The position numbers and the translations under genes are program-made. The notes beneath the pieces were generated by a model. That model made no database searches, had not been told where the DNA came from, and saw nothing but the letters and a program-made list of their open reading frames with translations. Positions 40,732 through 51,525 of a stretch of 64,000 nt of DNA are shown piece after piece. The stretch is from the NCBI GenBank assembly GCA_021324465.1, contig JAJPJB010000025.1, positions 1 through 64,000 of the forward strand. The letters are read 5' to 3'. The DNA is from Hyphomicrobiaceae bacterium (GTDB taxonomy: Bacteria > Pseudomonadota > Alphaproteobacteria > Rhizobiales > Xanthobacteraceae). Within the stretch, counting starts at the first letter, position 1. The number at the start of each line of letters is the position of its first letter.

Positions 40732-40759
40732 AAAAAACGGGAGGCCGAAGCCCCCCGTT
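40732..40759 (-). terminator. Intrinsic terminator of rlpA-like gene
   Basis: Arms AACGGGAGGC (40736-40745) and GCCCCCCGTT (40750-40759) with one mismatch and a four-base loop. On the minus strand a TTTTTT run follows. It lies 27 bp past the stop of the RlpA-like gene. Confidence 0.8.
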
Positions 40760-40786
40760 GTTTGGTCCCGAAATGGAGATGGCCGG

Positions 40787-41143
40787 TCAGCTTTTGCCGA
40801 CCACGTCGAGCGTGACATTCGCCAGGCCGGAAAAGCCGAGCGCATGCGCGGCGGCCGGCGACAGGTCGATCACGCGGCCGCGCACGAACGGGCCGCGGTC
40901 ATTGATGCGCACCACGACCGAGCGGCCGGTCGAGCGATTGGTGACCCGCACCATGGTGCCAAACGGCAGGCTGCGATGCGCCGCAGTGAGCGCACTTGAG
41001 ACCATGCGTTCGCCGTTGGCGGTGCGGCCCCCTGAATAGACCGAAGCGATGCCGGACTGTGCCGAAGCAGTCACAGTTAATCCGACGGTGGAAGCAAGAA
41101 GAGTGAAAGCAATGACGAGTTTCCCCGGGCTGTGCCAAGCCAT
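40787..41143 (-). CDS. RlpA-like double-psi beta-barrel protein (secreted)
   Basis: A 118-aa exported protein. A signal peptide (about 1-29, cut after SASAQ) is followed by a DPBB domain: [56 protein letters not shown]. RlpA proteins cleave naked glycan strands; this is the minimal form without the SPOR domain that targets the septum. The catalytic Asp of VRINDRGP is present. Confidence 0.9.
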   Translation of the reverse strand: MAWHSPGKLVIAFTLLASTVGLTVTASAQSGIASVYSGGRTANGERMVSSALTAAHRSLPFGTMVRVTNRSTGRSVVVRINDRGPFVRGRVIDLSPAAAHALGFSGLANVTLDVVGKS

Positions 41144-41468
41144 TATCTACCTACGACGTTGTTGATGGGGTGGGTGATTCGGCTCGTCCCCGCGAGCCAG
41201 GGGGCCTAAAGCCAGCCGAATGTGGTCAGAATGCGTCTATGTACTGAGCTGGATCGCTCACCGGGGTGCCGTAAATCCATGTGGCATAAAAATGATACTT
41301 GGAACTACTGCACTAAGCGTTTGCAATTCGATGATTTTACCGCACCGCAGCATGCCAAAGCCGCCGATAACACGGCTGCAGCCATGCGTATGCTGCATTG
41401 CAATACGACCCACCTATGCGCTGAGCGGGACGAACAGTTTTGCGAGATTCCCGTTCCCGGGCGCCCGA
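41144..41468. other. Gap between RlpA-like and acyl-CoA ligase genes
   Basis: 325 bp, somewhat AT-richer than its surroundings, no supported gene. The rlpA promoter should lie at the left end. Confidence 0.4.
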
Positions 41469-43106
<1,638 letters not shown>

Positions 43107-43253
43107 GGGGCTCCTCCCAGGAATATTTCGTTTTGTGAGAAGGTTACTCCGTCCACGCCCTCGCGCAAATATCTCTTGCCGCCGGCGTTACTTGAACAAG
43201 GGTCGACTTACGGCCTAAATCAGTCCCGCCATCGCGGCCTGGGGGATTTTTGC

Positions 43254-44300
43254 GTGCGGTTTGTCGTTGTCATCGCGGCGCTGTTGTGCGCAAGCGGCGT
43301 CGCTGCGGCGCAAAACGGCAACGCAGAGAGCATTCAATTGCCGGGCCTGAATTCGTCCGCTGCGGCAAAGCGGCTCAGGTCGGAGAAGGGGCCGGAGAGG
43401 TCCGAGAACAGGCCGGAAAAGGCGCGCGCTGTGAGTGGCTTGCCGGCGGTGATCCCGCAGAGTTTCGCCCCGCCGCAGGAGGAATACGCGTCCTTTCCGG
43501 ACACGTCGGGCAGTCCCTCGGCGCCGGTCGCGCCATCGGCCTGCCAGATCGCTCTGGCCAAGATCGCCGAATTCAAGCCGCTGCCGATTTTGGTCGGTCC
43601 CGGCGAATGCGGTGCAACCGACGCCGTTGCAATGGACGCGATCATCCTGCCGGACCAGAGCAAGGTCACGGTAATGCCAGCGGCCATCATGCGCTGTGCG
43701 ACGGCCGAGCAGCTCGCGCAATGGGTGCGCGAAGACGTGGCGCCGGCGATGAAGAAATTCGGCCCGCCGCTGCGCGGGCTCGACAATTTCGATTCCTATT
43801 CCTGCCGTGGCCGCAACAATGTCCGCGCCGCGCAACTGAGCGAACACGGCAAGGCCGACGCTATCGACGTGCGCGACTTTCAGCTCGCCGACGGCCGCCA
43901 GTTCGGCTTGACCGACATCACCGTCGACAAGGACTGGCGCGAAACTATTCGCGCCAGCGCCTGCGCGCGGTTTTCGACGGTCCTCGGCCCCGGCTCCGAC
44001 GGCTACCACGAAGAGCATATTCATCTCGATCTCGCCGAGCGGCGTAACAACTACAAAGTCTGCCAGTGGGACGTGCGCGTCCCGCCGCCGCCCGTCGCGG
44101 CCAAAGCGCAGCCGCAGAGCACCGATCGAAGTCAAGCGGCGGCCGCCGCCGAGGGCGAGCCGCAGGAGAGCGATGTGGCCGCGATTCCCATCGCCCAGGT
44201 GCCATTGCCGCGTCCGCGTCCCGAGGCGCGGATCGAGCGCGCGCTCGGCCGCGCGCATCGCTCGAGCTTCGACCGGCCGCTCGGCATCACGGCGCAATAG
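43254..44300 (+). CDS. Secreted extensin-like family protein
   Basis: A 348-aa protein starting at a GTG with GGGGGA upstream. A signal peptide (about 1-20) is followed by a Ser/Pro/Arg-rich segment (20-95) and then the extensin-like C-terminal domain (about 98-270) with CQIALAKIAEFKPL, DSYSCRGRNN, HGKADAIDVRDF and HEEHIHLDLAERRNNYKVC. The His/Asp pattern resembles peptidases of the LAS fold (VanX/DacB-like zinc site), suggesting a cell-wall role. A Pro/Ala-rich tail ends it. Confidence 0.85.
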   Translation: MRFVVVIAALLCASGVAAAQNGNAESIQLPGLNSSAAAKRLRSEKGPERSENRPEKARAVSGLPAVIPQSFAPPQEEYASFPDTSGSPSAPVAPSACQIALAKIAEFKPLPILVGPGECGATDAVAMDAIILPDQSKVTVMPAAIMRCATAEQLAQWVREDVAPAMKKFGPPLRGLDNFDSYSCRGRNNVRAAQLSEHGKADAIDVRDFQLADGRQFGLTDITVDKDWRETIRASACARFSTVLGPGSDGYHEEHIHLDLAERRNNYKVCQWDVRVPPPPVAAKAQPQSTDRSQAAAAAEGEPQESDVAAIPIAQVPLPRPRPEARIERALGRAHRSSFDRPLGITAQ

Positions 44301-44544
44301 CGCCTGATTGTGTTGTTAGGTTTGTTGTATTTGCCGTTATCCGACAAGCGGGGGAGAACATTGATTGCAAGTCGTGCGGCTCAATACAAATGAGCAAGGT
44401 CGGCGAGGCAGATTTCATCGTTGCCTGGGGGCCCCGCGAATTCCTCTCGCGGACCGTGGCAGGCGAGCAGTCAACGACGATTTGGCGCTGAACACCATCG
44501 CCGTCTCGGAAAGGTGTGAGACGGGATAGAAGAGGGACAATGAG

Positions 44545-45930
44545 ATGCCGCTTTCCAATCTCGCGACCCGCGACGTCGAAACACTGGTGCATCCCTATAC
44601 GAATCTGGCGCAGTTTCGCGAGACCGGTCCGCTCATCCTTGAACGCGGCCAAGGCGTCTATGTCTATGACAGCGACGGCAAGCCCTATATCGAAGGCATG
44701 GCCGGGCTGTGGTGCACGGCGCTCGGCTACGGCAACGAGGAGCTGGTCGAAGCCGCCGCCGCACAGATGCGCAAGCTCTCATTCGGGCATCTGTTCACCG
44801 GCAAGAGCCACGATCCCGCGATCGAGCTTGCGGAGAAGCTCAAGGAGATCGCGCCGGTGCCGATCTCGAAAGTTTTCTTCTGCAATTCCGGATCGGAAGC
44901 GAACGACACCCAGGTCAAGCTTATCTGGTATCTTAACAATGCGCTCGGCCGCCCCGGCAAAAAGAAGATCATCAGCCGCGTGAAGGCCTATCACGGCGTC
45001 ACCATCGTCGCCGCCTCGCTCACCGGCCTGCCGCCCAATCATCGCGACTTCGATCTGCCGCTGCCGGGCTTTCTCCATGCCGGCTGTCCGCATCATTATC
45101 GCTTCGCGCATGACGGCGAGAGCGAAGAGGATTTTGCCACGCGGCTCGCCGCCGAGCTCGACGCCCTGATCGTCAAGGAAGGCCCGGACACGGTCGCTGC
45201 TTTCATCGCCGAGCCGGTCATGGGCGCCGGCGGCGTGATCGTGCCGCCGCAAACCTATTTCGAAAAGATCATGCCGGTCTGCGCCCGGCACGATGTGTTC
45301 GTGATCGGCGACGAGGTGATCTGCGGCTTCGGCCGGCTCGGCACGACTTTTGGCTGCGAGAAGCTCAATTTTCGTCCGGATTCCATTTCGGTCGCCAAGA
45401 TGCTGTCGTCAGCCTATCTGCCGATCGCCGCCGTGATGCTTCCGGAAAGCGTGCATCAAGCGCTGCTCAGCGAGAGCAAAACGATCGGCACTTTCGGCCA
45501 TGGCTTCACCTATGGCGGCCATCCGGTCTCGGCCGCGGTGGCGCTCAAGGCGCTGGAAATTTATGCGCGCGATCGCATCATCGAAAAGGCGGCGCAACGC
45601 GCGCCGCACTTTCAGAAGCGTCTCAAGGCGCTCGGCGATCATCCGCTGGTCGGCGAAGCGCGCGGGCTCGGTCTCATCGGTGCCGTCGAACTGGTGGCGG
45701 ACAAGAAGACCAAGCGCTCCTTCGATCCGCAGCACGGCGTCGGCGCGCGGGCGGTGCAATTTGCCGAGGCCGAAGCCCTGATCGTGCGCGTGGTCGCTGG
45801 CGACGTGTTAACGCTATCGCCGCCGCTCATCATCAGCGCGCAGGAAACTGACGATCTGTTCGATCGGCTCGGCAGAGCCCTGGATAAGACGCTTGATTGG
45901 ATCAAGGCCGAGCGGATCGCGCATTCGTGA
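44545..45930 (+). CDS. Class III PLP-dependent aminotransferase
   Basis: A 461-aa omega-aminotransferase (omega-amino acid:pyruvate / putrescine / GABA type). CNSGSEANDTQ binds PLP phosphate, AYHGVTIV contacts the ring, FVIGDEVICGFGRLG holds the Asp to the pyridine nitrogen, and the Schiff-base lysine is in SVAKMLSSAYLP (about 288). It lies between an extensin-like and a phosphoesterase gene with no pathway partner next to it, so its substrate is open. Confidence 0.9.
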   Translation: MPLSNLATRDVETLVHPYTNLAQFRETGPLILERGQGVYVYDSDGKPYIEGMAGLWCTALGYGNEELVEAAAAQMRKLSFGHLFTGKSHDPAIELAEKLKEIAPVPISKVFFCNSGSEANDTQVKLIWYLNNALGRPGKKKIISRVKAYHGVTIVAASLTGLPPNHRDFDLPLPGFLHAGCPHHYRFAHDGESEEDFATRLAAELDALIVKEGPDTVAAFIAEPVMGAGGVIVPPQTYFEKIMPVCARHDVFVIGDEVICGFGRLGTTFGCEKLNFRPDSISVAKMLSSAYLPIAAVMLPESVHQALLSESKTIGTFGHGFTYGGHPVSAAVALKALEIYARDRIIEKAAQRAPHFQKRLKALGDHPLVGEARGLGLIGAVELVADKKTKRSFDPQHGVGARAVQFAEAEALIVRVVAGDVLTLSPPLIISAQETDDLFDRLGRALDKTLDWIKAERIAHS

Positions 45931-45981
45931 TGGGGCGGTAACCCATTTGGGTCATGGATCGGCTAAGGGTGCTCATAACGC

Positions 45982-46977
45982 ATGCCGCCTGCGCTCCGCA
46001 TACGCGATCGCAGCAACGGCCCGTTCATCAGTTCCGGGTTAATGAAGCGTTTCATGCACGCCAAGGTTCCATCAGCAAGCCCGCTGCAGCTGGCGCAGCT
46101 CAAAATCCGGCTGAGCCGGCGCCGTTTGCTGATCGGCGGCGCCGGCCTTGTTGGACTTGCGACAAGCGCGACCGGCGCCTATGCGGCCGGCATCGAGCCG
46201 CTCGATCTGGTGGTGACGCCCTATGCGCTGACGCCGCCCGGCTGGCCGGCCGGACGCAAGCTCACCATCACGGTGATCGCCGATCTGCATGCCGGCGGCC
46301 CGCACATCACGCTGCCGCATGTCGCCCATGTCGTCGACACCGCCAATGCGCTGCGATCGGACCTGATCGTGCTGCTCGGCGATTTCAAGGCGTGGTATCG
46401 GTTCAAGTTCGAGCCGATCGACGATCCGCTGTGGGCGGCGGAGCTTGGGCGACTGCACGCGCCGTTCGGCGTGTGGGCGATCCTCGGCAATCACGATTGG
46501 TGGCACGACATCAAGGGCGTGCGCCGCGCGCTCGCCGATGTGCGCATTCCGATCCTCGAGAATGAGGCGGTGCTGCTCGGTCCCGCGGGACAAAGATTCT
46601 GGCTGGCGGGCATCGGCGATCAGCTGGCGCATTGGCTGGGGCCAGGCCGTTTTCGCGGCGTCGACGATCTGCCCGGCACGCTCGCGCGCATCCGCAGCGA
46701 TGATCCGGTCGTGCTGCTCGTGCACGAGCCGGATATTTTCCCGACCGTGCCGAGCCGCGTGGCGCTCACACTCGCCGGCCATACCCATGGCGCGCAGATC
46801 CGGGTGCCCTTGATCTGGCCGTCTTTCGTGCCGTCGCGCTACGGCGCGCGCTTTGCCTATGGCCACATCGTCGAGAACGAGCGTCACATGATCGTATCCG
46901 GCGGCATCGGCACCAGCATTATTCCGGCGCGACTCGGCGTGCCGCCGGAGATCGTCCATGTGACGCTTGGCGCCTGA
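45982..46977 (+). CDS. Tat-exported calcineurin-like metallophosphoesterase
   Basis: A 331-aa phosphoesterase. A twin-arginine leader (LSRRRLLIGGAGLVGLA, about residues 44-60) suggests export folded with metals. Motifs in order: IADLHAG, VLLGDFK, ILGNHDWW, LLVHEPD and LAGHTHG, the full dinuclear metal site apart from Asn in GDFK, where most have GDxx. The start is uncertain: ATG at 46042 (MKRFMHAKV) would give a more usual Tat leader. Related to YkuE/lipid-A-modifying-type phosphoesterases; substrate unknown. Confidence 0.87.
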   Translation: MPPALRIRDRSNGPFISSGLMKRFMHAKVPSASPLQLAQLKIRLSRRRLLIGGAGLVGLATSATGAYAAGIEPLDLVVTPYALTPPGWPAGRKLTITVIADLHAGGPHITLPHVAHVVDTANALRSDLIVLLGDFKAWYRFKFEPIDDPLWAAELGRLHAPFGVWAILGNHDWWHDIKGVRRALADVRIPILENEAVLLGPAGQRFWLAGIGDQLAHWLGPGRFRGVDDLPGTLARIRSDDPVVLLVHEPDIFPTVPSRVALTLAGHTHGAQIRVPLIWPSFVPSRYGARFAYGHIVENERHMIVSGGIGTSIIPARLGVPPEIVHVTLGA

Positions 46978-46985
46978 ACAACAAA

Positions 46986-47010
46986 CGGCGCCGGCTTTGG
47001 GCCAGCGCCG
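46986..47010. terminator. Hairpin between convergent genes
   Basis: Arms CGGCGCCGGC (46986-46995) and GCCAGCGCCG (47001-47010), one mismatch, five-base loop. It sits between the convergent phosphoesterase and L,D-transpeptidase genes. Only the minus side has a T-rich tail (GTTTGTTGTT). Confidence 0.55.
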
Positions 47011-47036
47011 CTATCGCATTTGCGAATGCAATCAGT

Positions 47037-47717
47037 TCAGTAAGGCTTGACTGTCGCGGCCTGCGGCGCCGAAGCAACCTGGCCGCCGAAACCGTCCTGC
47101 TTGGGCGCCAGCACCACGACGATGGTGCCGACCTTGACGCGATTGTAGAGATCGATCACGTCTTCGTTGGTCATGCGGATGCAGCCCGAGGAAATGGCTT
47201 GGCCGATATATCCGGGCTGATTGGTGCCGTGAATCCGGTACAACGTATCCTTGTTGCCGGAATACAGATACATGCCGCGCGCCCCCATCGGATTATGCGG
47301 CCCACCGGTCACGAAAGCCGGCAACGGGCCGAGGCGCTGCTGTTCGCCCGGCGTCGGCACCCAAGCCGGCCATTCTTCCATACGGCCGATCTTGGCGATG
47401 CCGCTCCAAGCCTGCGCCTCCTCGCCGACCGCAATGCCATAGCGGATCGCCCGGCCGCCCGGCAGCACGTAATAGAGGAACTTGTTGTCGCTATCGACCA
47501 CGATCGTGCCGGGCGCTTCCTTGCGCGTGTATTCGACGATGTGGCGCTTGAACTGCTCGGGGATCGCGGCCTGCTGATAGGGCAGGTTCGACATCAGCTG
47601 CTTGTCACGCGCGTTCCAGCCTGCCTGGCTCGCCGGCTCGATCGTCTCCTGCATGCAGCCGCCGAGAGCCAGACCCGCCAACCCGATGATCAAGAAAGCA
47701 ATCGCACGCCTTGCCAT
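47037..47717 (-). CDS. L,D-transpeptidase lipoprotein (YkuD)
   Basis: A 226-aa lipoprotein. The lipobox LALGGC (Cys about 21) is followed by a YkuD domain with IHGTNQPGYIGQAISSGCIRM, where the His and the catalytic Cys of SSGCIRM lie. It makes 3-3 peptidoglycan cross-links or attaches proteins to the wall. The C-terminal tail is Gln/Ala-rich. Convergent with the phosphoesterase. Confidence 0.92.
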   Translation of the reverse strand: MARRAIAFLIIGLAGLALGGCMQETIEPASQAGWNARDKQLMSNLPYQQAAIPEQFKRHIVEYTRKEAPGTIVVDSDNKFLYYVLPGGRAIRYGIAVGEEAQAWSGIAKIGRMEEWPAWVPTPGEQQRLGPLPAFVTGGPHNPMGARGMYLYSGNKDTLYRIHGTNQPGYIGQAISSGCIRMTNEDVIDLYNRVKVGTIVVVLAPKQDGFGGQVASAPQAATVKPY

Positions 47718-48075
47718 ACCCGCTCACCCGCTCTGTCCACCCAGCCGCCCGGCCCAAAGACGCGAATCCAAATACCCAAACCGGGCCACGCATGCCAGAC
47801 GTTACATTACCCCGACTGTCAGGTCCCCGATGACTGTTGCAGGAATGCCTCAGTTTCGCATCAGGGCCACGTGGAAAACTGAGGCCAAGGCTGGCGGCTC
47901 CAAATGCCAAGCCCAGTATGGGCGCCAGACATTAAGCGAGGGTTTACCACAGCGCACACAAGTTGTCGCTACGCAGGCAGACTAGCGAAAATGCCGCAAT
48001 TTGCCGCCCATTTCCGCCGTAGTCCTTGCGCAGATGTGGGACATCGCTTCGACGAGACGGGATGGGGTTTGCAAA
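47718..48075. other. Gap before small gene
   Basis: 358 bp, no supported gene. It must hold the promoter of the L,D-transpeptidase gene. AT-rich stretches near 47765 and 47925 are the only candidates. Confidence 0.35.
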
Positions 48076-48279
48076 ATGACGACGATCACGGCCGAAACGG
48101 CCAAACAGACGCAAAAATCCACCGCACGCAGATTGCCCGGCGAAACGCTGGATCAGCGCTATCAGCAGATCGGAATACCCGCAGTCGCAGCGGCCGCCCG
48201 CTATCACGGCGTGGCAAAAAACCCCGCTTATGCACCAGCGCCGGCGCGCCGGTACGATCATGAGGGCGAGGCGGCCTGA
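48076..48279 (+). CDS. Small hypothetical protein
   Basis: A 67-aa protein starting MTTITAETAKQTQKSTARRL, with LDQRYQQIGIPAVAAAARYHG in the middle. I recall similar short proteins in Bradyrhizobium-type genomes but know no function. The start codon follows a G-rich stretch (GATGGGG). It is real only with moderate confidence because of its length. Confidence 0.5.
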   Translation: MTTITAETAKQTQKSTARRLPGETLDQRYQQIGIPAVAAAARYHGVAKNPAYAPAPARRYDHEGEAA

Positions 48280-48370
48280 TTTGAGCCGAATCTACGATGC
48301 GGCTGTTGCAGGAACGGGGACCGCACTCCCCTTTGCTTTAGGTGTGGGGCTGGTGCTTTGGGGTGCGGGG

Positions 48371-48736
48371 CTAGGTCACTGACGCGCCGTGATCCCGCCG
48401 CGGGTCTTGGCGGGTCAGCCAGACCTCAAGGCCGGCCAGCGCCGCGACCGCAATGCCGATCACGACATCGATGGTCATGGCATCGCTATCCTGGAAGCCA
48501 AGCAGCCAGGGCGATGCGATCAGGATCAGCCCCGCTCCGAGATTGAGCCACTCTTCCCAGACTGCGAAAGCCGCCAACGCCGCGATTGACACTGCCGCCA
48601 TGATGATGCCGACCACGGAAGCCGTTTGCCATGGCGCTCCGGTGGACAGACCGAACAGCCAAGGCGAAAAGAACAGCACACCGGAGAGAACAAGATTCAC
48701 CACGTCACACAATCTGACGCTCGACCAGTCGTCCAT
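48371..48736 (-). CDS. SPW-repeat membrane protein
   Basis: A 121-aa inner-membrane protein with four hydrophobic helices and two SPW repeats: VLFFSPWLFGLS (about 20-31) and LILIASPWLLGFQ (about 72-84). The family's function is not known; members often lie near stress or envelope genes. ATG at 48736 has GGAGGG upstream. Confidence 0.88.
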   Translation of the reverse strand: MDDWSSVRLCDVVNLVLSGVLFFSPWLFGLSTGAPWQTASVVGIIMAAVSIAALAAFAVWEEWLNLGAGLILIASPWLLGFQDSDAMTIDVVIGIAVAALAGLEVWLTRQDPRRDHGASVT

Positions 48737-48906
48737 GAAACCCTCCCAGGCGGCGGGTCGCTCGATGCGAATTGAAAGGATGCGCCGCACGCTCCGGCGC
48801 TGAGAAAACGGTGCCTCGCTATTTTTGTTCCCTTGCGCCGATGTCGAGTCACAAATAAAGGCGCGCGAGGCTGCGGCGGGATGACGAAGGCCTTGGGCCT
48901 AAGCTG

Positions 48907-49554
48907 ATGAATGCTTTTTCCACTGCCGAAATAGAGGCTGGCCGCAAGCTGTTCGCCGGCGAATGGCACTTCTGCTCGGCGGCCGGCTCGCTCGCGTCCC
49001 TGCCACCAATGGGTGGTCCGGAAATCGCTTTTGCCGGACGGTCCAATGTCGGCAAATCAACACTGATCAATGCGCTGACGGGACGGCGGGCGCTGGCGCG
49101 GACCTCCCACACGCCCGGGCGGACGCAAGAACTGATCTTTTTCGGTAGCGCCCGCCGCGACGGTCTCGTCCTCGTCGATATGCCCGGCTACGGCTATGCG
49201 GCGGCCGCTAAGAGCAAGGTCACCGCCTGGACCCGGCTTATCCACGACTATCTGCATGGGCGCGCCACGCTGGCGCGGGTTTATGTGCTGGTTGATGCGC
49301 GCCACGGGCTCAAAGACGCGGATGACGGCATTTTGCATACGCTTGGCACGGCGGCGGTCAGCCACCAGATTGTCCTGACCAAATGCGACCAGGTCGACGA
49401 GGCCGCGCTTCGGAAACGGATCGACGCCGTCTTGGTCGCCATGCGCAGGCGGCCTGCGGCCTTTCCCGACCTGATCGCGACCTCGGCGCGGACCGGCGCC
49501 GGCATCGCCGAACTGCGTGCAGCTATCGCTCGGCTGCTGCACGAACGCAGCTAG
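48907..49554 (+). CDS. engB: Ribosome-biogenesis GTPase EngB/YihA
   Basis: A 215-aa GTPase needed for large-subunit assembly. G1 GRSNVGKST (about 44-52), G2 TSHTPGRTQ, G3 VDMPGYG, G4 LTKCDQVD, G5 ATSARTG. Normally it directly follows yidC in these genomes; here 8.9 kb separates them. argB follows after an oppositely directed gene. Confidence 0.95.
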   Translation: MNAFSTAEIEAGRKLFAGEWHFCSAAGSLASLPPMGGPEIAFAGRSNVGKSTLINALTGRRALARTSHTPGRTQELIFFGSARRDGLVLVDMPGYGYAAAAKSKVTAWTRLIHDYLHGRATLARVYVLVDARHGLKDADDGILHTLGTAAVSHQIVLTKCDQVDEAALRKRIDAVLVAMRRRPAAFPDLIATSARTGAGIAELRAAIARLLHERS

Positions 49555-49578
49555 CACCCGGGCAGGAGCGCAAAAGCT

Positions 49579-49606
49579 GGCGGCCCCGGAGACATCCGAG
49601 GCCGCC
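49579..49606. terminator. Hairpin between engB and HdeD-like gene
   Basis: Arms GGCGGCC (49579-49585) and GGCCGCC (49600-49606). It lies between two converging genes. A TTTTTG run at 49621 follows on the plus side after 13 bases, so termination of engB is plausible but not typical. Confidence 0.45.
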
Positions 49607-49638
49607 GAGTGCGCTGCTCATTTTTGCCGCGTGTTCTC

Positions 49639-50337
49639 TCAGCTGACGCCGGCGCGGATCGGAGCAGCCCCAGGGCTCGTACGCATGAAGCCGATCATGG
49701 TGCCTGAGAGCGTGCTGCCGGTCAGCACAATCGCTGCGCCGGCGACCAACAAGGCAACCAGCGTCAGCGGAGTGGTGTAAACGCCGGAGACCGCCAGGAT
49801 GCCGAGCACGATGACCGCCAAGCCAGCCATCGCCTGCAGGCCGGCGGAGCCGGCTGCGATCTCAGACGCAATCAGTCTGAGCATTGGCTCGCGGGTTTGG
49901 AAGCGTTCAGTGACCGAGCGTGAGGTCAGGAGCTGCCAGACGGAGGAGCTGCTGATCAACAGCGCAGCCCCAAAGGCAATCACCGCGGCTGAAGTCAGTA
50001 TGGTCTCGTATACGCCGAGGAGCGCCAGAACGCCCAGGACAATGCCGGCGACCCCGACCAGGAACAATGCGGACAATCCGCCGCCGCTGGCCGTCGCATG
50101 GGCCTCCGGCGTCATTTCTATCTGCGCAAACTCGCTCAGCATGGCGCCGCCCTGGATGAGCAGTGCCGCGCCGAACACGATAGTCGCGATTGACACCAGA
50201 GCCTCGGGCCTGACGCCGGCCAAGCCGATGATCGCTAGGACGATCGCGGCGATTCCACCCAATGCATCGACAAAGCCGCCGTATGATGCGGCCTCGGCCG
50301 ATAGCGTTGACGACGATGAAGAGTATGTCGTGGACAT
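49639..50337 (-). CDS. HdeD/DUF308-like membrane protein
   Basis: A 232-aa membrane protein with about six helices in three similar pairs (for example GGIAAIVLAIIGLAG, GVAGIVLGVLALLG and AGLAVIVLGILAVSG), the repeat pattern of the HdeD acid-resistance family. The Ser-rich N-terminus (STTYSSSSSTL) is cytoplasmic. ATG at 50337 has GGAGG upstream. Function not proven in this group. Confidence 0.75.
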   Translation of the reverse strand: MSTTYSSSSSTLSAEAASYGGFVDALGGIAAIVLAIIGLAGVRPEALVSIATIVFGAALLIQGGAMLSEFAQIEMTPEAHATASGGGLSALFLVGVAGIVLGVLALLGVYETILTSAAVIAFGAALLISSSSVWQLLTSRSVTERFQTREPMLRLIASEIAAGSAGLQAMAGLAVIVLGILAVSGVYTTPLTLVALLVAGAAIVLTGSTLSGTMIGFMRTSPGAAPIRAGVS

Positions 50338-50561
50338 GACGACCTCCATTCAATGGAACTGTAAAAAAGGGTGCGCCGCCACGGGCGCGCGGAACTCGGG
50401 CCTGGAGGCTCGCCGCTGCCCAGCTATTTTGATGGGCACGGGGCACGCGCACCTTCCGCCGATTTAACGTGTGGGGTTGCCGGAGAGTTCCTGCGACACC
50501 CTCGCCAAAGCCCGTTCCGGCGGTTAAAAAGCCCGCGCCGATTGCCCGAAAGCCCGATCAA

Positions 50562-51458
50562 ATGAGCACAAACGACCCTTCGAGCCCCGAAGTGCAGGCC
50601 CGCATCCTCTCCGAAGCCCTGCCCTATATGCAGCGCTATGATGAGGAAATCGTCGTCGTGAAATATGGTGGGCACGCCATGGGCGAAGAGCACTTCGCCC
50701 GTGAATTCGCCCGTGACATCGTCCTATTGGAACAGACCGCCATCAACCCGGTGGTCGTGCATGGCGGTGGCCCGCAGATCGAGGCCATGCTCAAGCGCGT
50801 CGGAGTGCAATCGCAATATACCGCCGGCCTGCGCATCACCGATGCGGCGACGTTGGAAATCGTCGAGATGGTGCTGGCCGGCGCCATCAACAAACAGATG
50901 GTCGGCTTTATCAATGCCGCCGGGGGCAAAGCCGTCGGGCTCTGCGGCAAGGACGGCAATATGGTGATCGCGCGCAAGCTGACGCGTACCGTAGTCGACC
51001 CCGGCTCGGAGATCGAACGGGTGGTCGACCTAGGCTTTGTCGGCGAACCCGAAAGAGTTGACACGACCGTACTCAACCAGATCCTCGGCCGCGAACTCAT
51101 TCCGGTCCTCGCCCCGGTCGCGGCCGCGACCAATGGCGGCACGTTCAACGTCAATGCCGATACCTTTGCCGGAGCGATCGCCGGTGCGCTCAAAGCCAAG
51201 CGTTTCCTGCTTTTGACCGACGTGCCCGGCGTGCTCGACAAATCGAAGAATCTGATCAAGGAGCTGTCGGTCGATGATGCGCGGCGGCTCATTGCCGACG
51301 GCACCATTTCCGGCGGCATGATTCCCAAGGTCGAAACCTGTATTGACGCCTTGGAGCGCGGCGTCGAAGGCGTGGTGATCCTCGACGGCAAGGTGCCCCA
51401 TGCCGTGCTGCTCGAACTGTTCACCGAGCTTGGCGCGGGCACCCTCATTCACAGCTGA
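50562..51458 (+). CDS. argB: Acetylglutamate kinase
   Basis: A 298-aa kinase phosphorylating N-acetylglutamate, the second step of arginine synthesis. The start [10 protein letters not shown] binds phosphate (about 31-40), followed by [12 protein letters not shown] and the ATP-site segment [12 protein letters not shown]. Length is exactly that of the family from the ATG at 50562; the frame extends upstream without homology. Confidence 0.96.
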   Translation: MSTNDPSSPEVQARILSEALPYMQRYDEEIVVVKYGGHAMGEEHFAREFARDIVLLEQTAINPVVVHGGGPQIEAMLKRVGVQSQYTAGLRITDAATLEIVEMVLAGAINKQMVGFINAAGGKAVGLCGKDGNMVIARKLTRTVVDPGSEIERVVDLGFVGEPERVDTTVLNQILGRELIPVLAPVAAATNGGTFNVNADTFAGAIAGALKAKRFLLLTDVPGVLDKSKNLIKELSVDDARRLIADGTISGGMIPKVETCIDALERGVEGVVILDGKVPHAVLLELFTELGAGTLIHS

Positions 51459-51525
51459 TCGCGCTTGCCAGCGCGGACCGTTGCCGCTTTGCGCGCGCGA
51501 GCGCCGTTAAGCGCCGATTCACCAT

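Larger units (their letters stand above)
40021..40786. other. 766-bp gap after yidC with REP-like palindromes
   Basis: No supported gene. The left half is filled by three palindromic units (40132-40377). The right half holds nothing clear until the rlpA terminator. Confidence 0.5.
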